The notes under the pieces: generated by a model
What the model saw: only the letters and a program-made list of their open reading frames with translations
Database searches by the model: none
Told to the model about the DNA's origin: nothing
Shown here: positions 57,736-64,000 of the stretch, one piece after another
Numbering within the stretch: the stretch's first letter is position 1
How the letters are laid out: every line of letters starts with the position of its first letter
Position numbers and translations under genes: made by a program
From: Hymenobacter persicinus
GTDB lineage: Bacteria > Bacteroidota > Bacteroidia > Cytophagales > Hymenobacteraceae
Length of the DNA stretch: 64,000 nucleotides
Direction of reading: 5' to 3'
Assembly (NCBI RefSeq): GCF_004167665.1
Contig: NZ_SEWE01000006.1
Coordinates: 1-64,000 of the forward strand

Positions 57736-58449
57736 TTATATGTCGCCCAGCTGAGGGCGAATGAGCAGCTCCTCCACCACGGCCTGGGGCGAAAGGGAAT
57801 AAGCCCCGAACACGGCTTCGGCTACGTCCTCAGGCTTGATAAACCGCTCGGCGGGCAGGTCGGCGCCCTCCCAGCTGGCCGTGAGCGTGGCCCCGGGCAG
57901 GATGGCCGTCACCCGCAGGCCGTGCTCCTTGAGCTCCTCGCGCAACACCTTGGTCATGCCGTAGAGGGCAAACTTGGCCACGCAGTAGGAGCCGCCGTTG
58001 GGGTAAGCCATGATGCTGGCCGTGGAGCACATGTTGAAAATATGCCCCGTGCGGCGCTGCATCATGGCCGGCAGCAGAGCCCGGGTCAGGTCGTAGGCGC
58101 TGTACAGGTTCACGTCTATCATCTGCCGGAGCTGGGAGCCGTCGGTGGGCTCATCCTGCAGGCGGCCGGGCACGAAGGCCCCGGTGTTGTTGACCAGCAC
58201 CTCAATCGGGGCGCCGAAGCGCTGCACAAATTCGGCGAAGCGGGCAGTTTCGGCGGCCTGGCTCAGGTCGGCGGCCAAGGTGTGCACCACGGCGCCGGGA
58301 ACTTGCTGGGCCAGGGAGGTTGTGAGCGTGGCCAGGTCGGCGGCCGAGCGGGCGCAGGTCACTACGGCGAAGCCTGCCTGGGCAAAGCGGGTTACCACGG
58401 CCCGCCCAATTCCTTTCGTACCACCCGTTACGACGATATATTTTTGCAT
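57736..58449 (-). CDS. Short-chain dehydrogenase/reductase
   Basis: 237 residues from the ATG at 58449 (MQKYIVVTGGTKGIG). Cofactor loop VTGGTKGIGRAVV, NNTGAF in place of NNAG, and YCVAKFALYGM for YxxxK. MCSTASIMAYPNGG supplies the Ser. Substrate unknown. The longer frame upstream has no coding character. It is not a close copy of the other SDR. Confidence 0.88.
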   Translation of the reverse strand: MQKYIVVTGGTKGIGRAVVTRFAQAGFAVVTCARSAADLATLTTSLAQQVPGAVVHTLAADLSQAAETARFAEFVQRFGAPIEVLVNNTGAFVPGRLQDEPTDGSQLRQMIDVNLYSAYDLTRALLPAMMQRRTGHIFNMCSTASIMAYPNGGSYCVAKFALYGMTKVLREELKEHGLRVTAILPGATLTASWEGADLPAERFIKPEDVAEAVFGAYSLSPQAVVEELLIRPQLGDI

Positions 58450-58563
58450 TCCTTTGCTTCCGGTTGAGGTTTTTACGTAAGGGTAGCGGACCCGCTTTCC
58501 GGCTGGGGCCACTATTCCCTTCCGGCGCAAGTTTCCGCTTTCTTTCTTCTGTTTTTCGATTTT

Positions 58564-59295
58564 ATGGTCAAAACCTTCGGCGAGTTCCTGATTTTCATGC
58601 AGAGCATGCTGGTCCGGAAAGAGCGGTTTGCGGTGCTCTGGCAGCGCACCCTCGATGAAGCCATCCTCATTGGCATCGACTCGGTCTTTATCGTCTCTAT
58701 CGTTTCGGCCTGTATCGGGGCCGTTACCTGCGTCCAGATTGCCTACAACCTCGTCAACCCGCTCATTCCAAAGTCGACCATCGGCTTTATGGTGCGCGAA
58801 ATGACGATTCTGGAGCTGGCCCCCACCATTACCAGCATCGTGCTGGCGGGCAAAGTGGGTTCCAGCATTGCCGGCGGCCTGGGCACGATGCGCATCACCG
58901 AGCAGGTGTCGGCCCTGGAAGTGATGGGCATCAACTCGGCGTCCTACCTCGTGCTGCCGCGCATCGTGGCGGCCATGCTCATGTTTCCCCTGCTCGTGAT
59001 TCTGGCCATGGTTTTGTCCATCACCGGCGGCTACCTGGCCGGCACGCTTTCGGGCGCCATGTCGGCCCAGGAGTACGTGGAAGGCATCCGCACCGACTTT
59101 GTACCCTACAACATTGCCTTTGCCCTGATCAAGTCGGTGGTATTCGCCTTCCTGGTGTCGGCCATTTCTTCGTTTAAAGGCTACTACACCGAAGGCGGGG
59201 CCTTGGAAGTCGGCGCGGCCAGCACCGGGGCCGTGACCAACTCCATTATTGCCATTCTGCTGGCCGACTACGTGCTGGCCGCCGTTCTGCTCTAA
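58564..59295 (+). CDS. MlaE-like ABC permease
   Basis: 243 residues with five to six membrane segments. VSAISSFKGYYTEGGALEVG and GTMRITEQVSALEVMGIN are the MlaE/YrbE family landmarks (EQxxALxxMG, the EQ-loop). It is the permease of an MCE-type lipid transporter between the membranes. It is followed five bases later by the ATPase. No MlaD is in the window. Confidence 0.9.
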   Translation: MVKTFGEFLIFMQSMLVRKERFAVLWQRTLDEAILIGIDSVFIVSIVSACIGAVTCVQIAYNLVNPLIPKSTIGFMVREMTILELAPTITSIVLAGKVGSSIAGGLGTMRITEQVSALEVMGINSASYLVLPRIVAAMLMFPLLVILAMVLSITGGYLAGTLSGAMSAQEYVEGIRTDFVPYNIAFALIKSVVFAFLVSAISSFKGYYTEGGALEVGAASTGAVTNSIIAILLADYVLAAVLL

Positions 59296-59300
59296 CTCCC

Positions 59301-60131
59301 ATGATTGAGATTCATAACGTCCAGAAATCCTTTAACGGCAACCCAATTCTGCGGGGCATCGACTGCGTGTTTGAAACGGGCAAGTGCAACCTGCTGCTTG
59401 GCGGCTCGGGCACGGGCAAAAGCGTGCTGCTGCAGTGCATTGTGGGGCTGATGAAGCCCGATATCGGCAGCATCACCTTCGACGGCACCGTGTTCACCAA
59501 CAACAAGGTGGACATCAAGCAGGAAATCCGCCGCAAAATCGGGATGCTGTTCCAGGGCAGCGCCCTGTTCGACTCGATGACGGTGTTTGAAAACACCGAG
59601 TTTCCGCTCAAGATGCTCACGCCCGAGATGACCCGGGAGGAGCGCCGCGACCGGGTGGAGTTCTGCCTGAAGCGCGTGGGGCTGGAAAACGCGGGCAACA
59701 AGATGCCCTCCGAAATTTCGGGCGGCATGAAAAAGCGCGTCGGCATTGCCCGCGCCATTGCGCCCAACTGCACCTACCTATTCTGCGATGAGCCCAACTC
59801 CGGCCTCGACCCGGCCACCAGCATCAAGATTGACGAGCTGATTCACGAAATCACCCACGAGTACGGCATCACCACCGTCGTCATCACCCACGACATGAAC
59901 TCGGTGGTTGAAATCGGGGACCACATCATCTTCCTGCACAAGGGCCAGAAACTCTGGGATGGCAACAAGGACGAAATCCTGAATACCACCGTACCCGAGC
60001 TCAAGGAGTTTATTTTCAGCAGCAGCCTCGTGCGCGCCGCTAAAAAGGTGGACGAAGAATCCGAGGGCGGCCTCGCGGCCATCGTCGACGAAACCCTCAG
60101 CGACGAGCAGGCCAACGAGCGGGCCGGTTAA
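59301..60131 (+). CDS. MlaF-like ABC ATPase
   Basis: 276 residues. Walker A GGSGTGKSVLLQCI, signature ISGGMKKRVGIARAI (the MlaF form) and Walker B YLFCDEPNSGLDP, H-loop VVITHDMNSV. Drives MlaE-type lipid transport. The C-terminal 40 residues are acidic. A perfect terminator follows. Confidence 0.9.
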   Translation: MIEIHNVQKSFNGNPILRGIDCVFETGKCNLLLGGSGTGKSVLLQCIVGLMKPDIGSITFDGTVFTNNKVDIKQEIRRKIGMLFQGSALFDSMTVFENTEFPLKMLTPEMTREERRDRVEFCLKRVGLENAGNKMPSEISGGMKKRVGIARAIAPNCTYLFCDEPNSGLDPATSIKIDELIHEITHEYGITTVVITHDMNSVVEIGDHIIFLHKGQKLWDGNKDEILNTTVPELKEFIFSSSLVRAAKKVDEESEGGLAAIVDETLSDEQANERAG

Positions 60132-60150
60132 GGCTGGCCTATACTAATTT

Positions 60151-60188
60151 AAAAAAGCCCTGCCGCTTCCGCGCGGCAGGGCTTTTTT
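60151..60188. terminator. Perfect 16-bp bidirectional terminator
   Basis: AAAAAAGCCCTGCCGC (60151-60166) pairs with GCGGCAGGGCTTTTTT (60173-60188), between convergent genes. Confidence 0.9.
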
Positions 60189-60204
60189 ACGCCTTTGCTC
60201 AAGA

Positions 60205-60744
60205 CTATCCTTGCGGGTGCAGGCTTTGCACGTGGGCCAGGTGGTGGCGGCCGTGCCAAGCGTAGAGAGCCAGCGTCTGCTCCAGCGTGGAGGTCCGGTC
60301 GTTGCCGGGGTGGTAGAACGTGCGCTGCCACTGCTCCTCGCTCAGATGGTGCAGCAGATTGACCCAGCGCGTGTGCAAAGCCTCGAGCAGAGTCAACGAC
60401 ACGGTGATGGGTGTGGCGGCCACGTCGGGCAACTCGGCCCAAGCAGCCTCGTCGTAGGGCCGGATGGTAGGGTTTTGCTCGGTCAGCGCCAGGCGGAAGC
60501 GGGTGTAGGCGTTGATGTGGGAGTCGGCCACGTGGTGAATTACCTGCCGGCCGGTCCAGCCCCCAGGGCGGTAGGGCTTCAGCAGGGCCTCGCCCCCGGC
60601 CGCTTTGGCGGCGGCCAGCAGCTGGGCCGGCAGCTCGGCTAGCTGGGTGATATAGGCCGTGCGCTGGGCGACACTCAACGGCTGAGTGGGTAGCTGCGGA
60701 TGCCCGATAGGATAGCGTAGGTGCTCGTCGGTAGGGTTCGTCAT
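60205..60744 (-). CDS. DinB/YfiT-like metal-binding protein
   Basis: 179 residues. RYPIGHPQLP begins as in YfiT/BstA; RPGGWTGRQVIHHVADSHIN carries the first His and WHGRHHLAHVQSL the last His pair of the three-His metal site. Relatives are putative metal-dependent hydrolases or bacillithiol S-transferases. Which one cannot be told. The start MTNPTDEHLRYP is followed by the usual motif. Confidence 0.88.
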   Translation of the reverse strand: MTNPTDEHLRYPIGHPQLPTQPLSVAQRTAYITQLAELPAQLLAAAKAAGGEALLKPYRPGGWTGRQVIHHVADSHINAYTRFRLALTEQNPTIRPYDEAAWAELPDVAATPITVSLTLLEALHTRWVNLLHHLSEEQWQRTFYHPGNDRTSTLEQTLALYAWHGRHHLAHVQSLHPQG

Positions 60745-60761
60745 GGCAGCAAAGTAAGAAG

Positions 60762-60795
60762 AAAAGGCTGCCCCGGGGTCGGGACAGCCTTTTTA
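60762..60795 (-). terminator. Terminator of the nuclease gene
   Basis: AAAAGGCTG (60762-60770) pairs with CAGCCTTTT (60785-60793), extended by CCC/GGG past a one-base mismatch; on the minus strand a T-rich tract follows. Confidence 0.7.
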
Positions 60796-60815
60796 GTTGG
60801 AGTCGAGCTTCGGGC

Positions 60816-61439
60816 TTAGCCGTTGCGCTTGTTGAGTTCGTCGCGGATTTTGGCGGCTTTCTCGTAGTCTTCCTTTTCGAGGGCCTGGGCCAGCATCTTG
60901 GTCAGCTCGTCGAGCGACACCTGCCCGCTCGGGTCGCGGGGCGTGGGCTCGGGCTTGCTGCCGCCGCCGGTGAGGTCGTCATCCTCGTCCTCATCGTCGT
61001 CGTCCGCGTCGTCGGCATTCTCGTCCAGGTCGCTGAGGATGATGCCGGCTTCGCTGAGCACGCTTTCCACCGTGAAAATAGGCACTCCGAAGCGCAGCCC
61101 GATGGCAATGGCGTCGGAAGGGCGGGCGTCGAGCTCGAAGGTAGTGGCCCCGTCGGTGCAGACAATCTTGGAATAGAAGACCCCTTCCTTCAGATCCGAA
61201 ATCAGAACCTCCAGCACTGCCACGTGCACGTGCTCGGCAAACGACTTAAACAAATCGTGGGTGAGCGGACGGTTAGGGCTTATCTTTTCAATCTGAATAG
61301 CAATGCTTTGGGCCTCGAACATGCCGATAATAATCGGCAGGCGCCGGTTGCCGGTCTTCTCGCCCAGAATCAGGGCGAAAGAACCAGACTGCGACTGGCT
61401 GGACGACAGGCCCAGAATTTCAAGCTGGATTTTTTTCAA
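60816..61439 (-). CDS. Bifunctional nuclease (DUF151) with C-terminal UVR motif
   Basis: 207 residues. BFN/DUF151 domain about 1-140: LPIIIGMFEAQSIAIQIEKI, RPLTHDLFKSFAEHV, DARPSDAIAIGLRFGVPIFT. A strongly acidic linker (DENADDADDDDEDEDDD) follows, then a UVR-like helix pair (LAQALEKEDYEKAAKIRDEL). DUF151 proteins have been reported as RNase/DNase in plants; UVR motifs mediate contact with UvrB-type partners. Bacteroidota members with this layout are common, and their target is unknown. Confidence 0.88.
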   Translation of the reverse strand: MKKIQLEILGLSSSQSQSGSFALILGEKTGNRRLPIIIGMFEAQSIAIQIEKISPNRPLTHDLFKSFAEHVHVAVLEVLISDLKEGVFYSKIVCTDGATTFELDARPSDAIAIGLRFGVPIFTVESVLSEAGIILSDLDENADDADDDDEDEDDDLTGGGSKPEPTPRDPSGQVSLDELTKMLAQALEKEDYEKAAKIRDELNKRNG

Positions 61440-61552
61440 GGGTCTTGGGACTTAGCTTCCGCGGACCTGCGGCTGGGGTCGTTGGGACTTCGGTTGCGGC
61501 CTTACTTACGTACAAAGAAAGTAAAGGCCCTGGAATAGGCGGGGGAAAAGGC

Positions 61553-61607
61553 AAAAAAATTGGGAACCCGCAAGCACCCGGCGCGGGGCCAGGGTCCGGG
61601 TTCCCAA
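61553..61607 (-). terminator. etfA terminator
   Basis: TTGGGAACCCG (61560-61570) pairs with CGGGTTCCCAA (61597-61607). On the minus strand a run of T follows (A-run 61553-61559 on the plus strand). Confidence 0.8.
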
Positions 61608-61619
61608 CTTTCGGGCGGC

Positions 61620-62597
61620 TTAGCCCAGCTCTTTTACGGCTTGCGTCAGCTTGGGCAGCACGTCGAATACGTCGCCCACAATGCCGTAGTCGGCGGCCTT
61701 GAAGAATGGCGCCTCGGGGTCCTTATTGATAACCACAATCACCTTCGAGGAGTTGACGCCGGCCAGGTGCTGGATGGCGCCCGAGATGCCGCAGGCACTG
61801 TACAGGTTCGGCGACACGGTGATGCCGGTCTGGCCCACGTGCTCGTGGTGGGGGCGCCAGTCGACGTCCGACACGGGCTTGGAGCAGGCCGTAGCCGCGC
61901 CCAGGGCCTTGGCCAGGTCTTCGATGAGGTGCCAGTTTTCGGGGCCTTTCATGCCGCGGCCGCCGGAAACTACTTTATCGGCTTCGGGCAGCAGAATGCC
62001 GCCGGCTTGGTCCTGCATCACCACCTGCTTGGGCGCATCGGCGAAGTCGGCGTCGGTCAGCGAAGCCGAGAAAGCCTCCACCGTGGCCGTTTTGCCGGCC
62101 TCATGCAGGGCCTCGATGGAGTTTTTCTTGACGGCAATGATTTTCCGGTCGCCGGACAGCACCACGTCGGCAAAGGCTTTGCCCGAGAAGGCCCCGCGCT
62201 TCACCGTGAACGAGCTGCCGTTGGCTTTGGGCAGTTCCACCACGTTGGTGGCCAGGCTGGCCTTGAGACGCACCGACAGGCGCGAGCCCACCGAAGCGCC
62301 GATGTTGGAGTTGGCCAGCACAATCACCTGGGCCTGCTCCTTGTCGGCGGCGGCGGCAATGAGCTTGGTGTAGGCACCATTGACGAAATCCTTCAGGCGG
62401 GGCTCGGCGTCGTAGAGCACCTTGCTGATGCCCTGCTCGCCGAGCTGGGCCAGGTTGGCTTCGGTAGCTACGCCCACGGCGACGGCCGTGGCCGTCGTGC
62501 CGAGCATCTGGGCTACCTGGCTACCGTAGGAAGCCACTTCCAGCGAAGACTTCTTTACTTCGCCATTATCACATTCAACAACTACTAGAACGGACAT
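61620..62597 (-). CDS. etfA: Electron transfer flavoprotein alpha subunit
   Basis: 325 residues. The C-terminal FAD domain has VVSGGRGMKGPENWHLIEDL, GQTGITVSPNLYSACGISGA and VVINKDPEAPFFKAADYGIV, the EtfA signature region. The N-terminal half is the ETF alpha/beta fold. It passes electrons from acyl-CoA dehydrogenases to the quinone pool through an ETF-QO. It is the second gene after etfB, with a repeat-rich spacer. Confidence 0.95.
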   Translation of the reverse strand: MSVLVVVECDNGEVKKSSLEVASYGSQVAQMLGTTATAVAVGVATEANLAQLGEQGISKVLYDAEPRLKDFVNGAYTKLIAAAADKEQAQVIVLANSNIGASVGSRLSVRLKASLATNVVELPKANGSSFTVKRGAFSGKAFADVVLSGDRKIIAVKKNSIEALHEAGKTATVEAFSASLTDADFADAPKQVVMQDQAGGILLPEADKVVSGGRGMKGPENWHLIEDLAKALGAATACSKPVSDVDWRPHHEHVGQTGITVSPNLYSACGISGAIQHLAGVNSSKVIVVINKDPEAPFFKAADYGIVGDVFDVLPKLTQAVKELG

Positions 62598-62602
62598 ATT
62601 CT

Positions 62603-62702
62603 TGGTTTTTTGTTTTTGGTTCTTGGTTTTTGGGAAGTTCCAATAGGCGCTGGAATCAGAAATCAGCCGAGGCCAAAAACCAAAAACCAGCTACCAAAAA
62701 CC
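62603..62702. repeat. Inverted arms of TTTTTGG-type repeats between etfB and etfA
   Basis: The left arm is TTGGTTTTTTG-like units (62603-62635); the right arm is CCAAAAACCAAAAACCAGC-like (62674-62702). They can pair. Same design as the heptamer repeats but a different unit. Confidence 0.6.
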
Positions 62703-62704
62703 AG

Positions 62705-63445
62705 CTAGATAACCTTGGCTTCGTTGCGGAGCAGCTTGATCAGGTCGCCGGCCGACTCGGCCGGGATGAGCTTCACGCCCTGCTTCTTGGGGGGCAGCGC
62801 GTACTCGGCTACCTCGGTGCGGGCACCTTCGCCCACGGGCTCCACCACTTTCAGCGGCTTGGTGCGGGCCGTCATGATGCCGCGCATGTTCGGAATGCGG
62901 GGCTCGCACATCGGCTGCTGGCAGGAGGCCACGAAGGGCGCGGCTACCTCGACAATTTCTTTACCACCTTCAATTTCGCGCTCCAAGGTGGCCGTGCTGC
63001 CGCTCATGTCGAGCTTCATGGCCGGGGCCACGGTCGGGATGCCGAGCAGCTCGCCCACCATGCCGTGCACCTGGAAGCCGTTGTAGTCGATGCTTTCCTT
63101 GCCCATCAGAATCACGTCGTAGGCGCCTTCCTTGGCAATGGCGGCAATCTGCTGGGCCACGAAGTAAGCATCCTTGGGCGCGGCATTAACGCGGATAGCG
63201 TCGTCGGCGCCGATGGCCAGGGCCTTGCGGATGTTGGGCTCGGTGTCGGCCTCCCCCACGTTGAGGACGGTAACGGTGCCGCTGCCCTGGGCTTCTTTGA
63301 GCTCAATGGCGCGGGTCAGGGCGTATTCGTCCCAGGGATTAATCACGAACTGCACTCCGGCCTTGTTGAACTCCTTGTTATCGGGCGTGAAGGTGATTTT
63401 GGTGGTCGTGTCGGGTACGTTGCTGATGCAAACGAGAAACTTCAT
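62705..63445 (-). CDS. etfB: Electron transfer flavoprotein beta subunit
   Basis: 246 residues. MKFLVCISNVPDTTTKITF starts as in EtfB; VNPWDEYALTRAIELKEA, VILMGKESIDYNGFQVHGMV and the adenine/AMP loop are conserved. It forms the ETF heterodimer with etfA and binds AMP. First gene of the operon; divergent from the TPR gene. Confidence 0.95.
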   Translation of the reverse strand: MKFLVCISNVPDTTTKITFTPDNKEFNKAGVQFVINPWDEYALTRAIELKEAQGSGTVTVLNVGEADTEPNIRKALAIGADDAIRVNAAPKDAYFVAQQIAAIAKEGAYDVILMGKESIDYNGFQVHGMVGELLGIPTVAPAMKLDMSGSTATLEREIEGGKEIVEVAAPFVASCQQPMCEPRIPNMRGIMTARTKPLKVVEPVGEGARTEVAEYALPPKKQGVKLIPAESAGDLIKLLRNEAKVI

Positions 63446-63522
63446 CTACGGCTGCTTGTGATGGAAGATAAACTACGGGAAAGCCCCTAATTTCGGGCGA
63501 AGATACAGAAAACTACCTCCCG

Positions 63523-63861
63523 ATGGATACCACGCCCACGCGCCTGCAGCAACTCCTAGGCTTTTATGCCGATGATCCGAACGACCCGTTCACCATCTAC
63601 GCCATTGCCACCGAGTACCGGGCCACGGAGCCCCACCGGGCCCTGACTTACTACCAAAAGCTGCTGGACGAGCACCCCGGGTACGTGGGCACTTACTACC
63701 ACGCCGGCAAGCTGCTGGAGCAACTGGAAAAGCCTGAAGAGGCCGAAAAGGTTTACCGCCGGGGCCTGCAGGTCAGCCGCCAGGCCGGGCAGCTGCACGC
63801 GGCCAGTGAACTACAGCAAGCCCTAAACTCGCTGCTGGGCCTGGATTACGAGGATGAATAA
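63523..63861 (+). CDS. Small TPR protein
   Basis: 112 residues. Two to three tetratricopeptide-like helix pairs: PFTIYAIATEYRATEPHRAL, YYQKLLDEHPGYVGTYYHAG and KPEEAEKVYRRGLQVSRQAG. No signal peptide, so a cytoplasmic adaptor. Partner unknown. It lies 12 bases before a response regulator gene on the same strand. Confidence 0.8.
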   Translation: MDTTPTRLQQLLGFYADDPNDPFTIYAIATEYRATEPHRALTYYQKLLDEHPGYVGTYYHAGKLLEQLEKPEEAEKVYRRGLQVSRQAGQLHAASELQQALNSLLGLDYEDE

Positions 63862-63873
63862 CGCCGCGGGCCG

Positions 63874-64000
63874 ATGAAAATCCTACTCGTGGAGGACGAG
63901 CCCAAGGTGTCGGCCTTTATCCGGCGCGGGCTCGAGGAAGAGCACTTCGAGCTCGACGTGGCCTACGACGGGCACTACGGCCGGCAGCTGGCCCTCAACA
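63874..64000 (+). CDS. Response regulator receiver domain, cut at the window edge
   Basis: 42 residues visible. MKILLVEDEPKVSAFIRRGL carries the acidic pair (ED at residues 7-8, preceding the later phospho-Asp) of CheY-like receivers, then EEEHFELDVAYDGHYGRQLA. The start and spacing fit the OmpR family. The DNA-binding part lies beyond the window. Confidence 0.82.
   Translation, partial: MKILLVEDEPKVSAFIRRGLEEEHFELDVAYDGHYGRQLALN

Overview
The window reads as chromosome of a GC-rich Bacteroidota, most like Hymenobacter or a close Cytophagales relative. Evidence: T9SS type A C-terminal domains, gliding genes gldA, gldF, gldG and gldC, a carboxypeptidase-regulatory TonB-dependent receptor, and Bacteroidota-type promoters (TAnnTTTG at -7, in the best cases TTTG 19-21 nt upstream) instead of sigma70 boxes or Shine-Dalgarno sites. 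No phage, integrase, transposase, CRISPR array, tRNA or rRNA was seen. Two genes are cut by the edges: a Tat-lipoprotein N-terminus (1-141, -) and a response regulator (63874 onward, +).

Region 1 (0.3-20.2 kb) makes surface glycan. It carries a GT4 glycosyltransferase, an FkbH-like HAD protein, a near-complete pseudaminic acid route (pseB, then pseC-SpsF/PseF-like-pseG-PseH-like-pseI), a GT-B-like transferase, a polysaccharide deacetylase and a flippase. Two large paralogous T9SS-secreted proteins on the opposite strand separate pseB from pseC.

Region 2 (20.3-30.7 kb) is sulfur metabolism. A SAM riboswitch leads cysH-cysD-cysN. Then come four tandem hairpins, a TonB-dependent receptor, and a fusion of a degenerate CysG-like Rossmann domain to a TauE/SafE exporter. 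A second, very similar SAM riboswitch on the other strand leads an amino acid permease, which suggests methionine uptake. Both riboswitches share the same start site, P1 helix and a possible alternative pairing.

Region 3 (30.9-48.9 kb) is mixed. It holds an EcsC operon with a sugar oxidoreductase, a DegT aminotransferase, a 21-bp minisatellite, a GT2, ftsE, fructose-6-phosphate aldolase, SRP RNA (ffs), guaA, a TPR/periplasmic-binding-protein fusion, hemL, dcd and several secreted proteins of unknown role.

Region 4 (48.9-64 kb) carries gldC and dnaN, then gldG, gldF and gldA. A BLUF photoreceptor and an XRE-like regulator with a striking four-half-site palindrome lie between the two gld blocks, and an AT-rich membrane gene sits between gldA and gldF. 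After that come two short-chain dehydrogenases, a GIN-domain lipoprotein, MlaE/MlaF-type ABC genes, a DinB/YfiT protein, a bifunctional nuclease and etfBA.

Intergenic DNA is rich in palindromic elements of several families. These, the BLUF/XRE operator, the riboswitch pair, the hairpin array, the CysG-TSUP fusion and the AT-rich gene in the gld operon are the main points for follow-up. All calls come from reading the sequence and translations; no database search was run.
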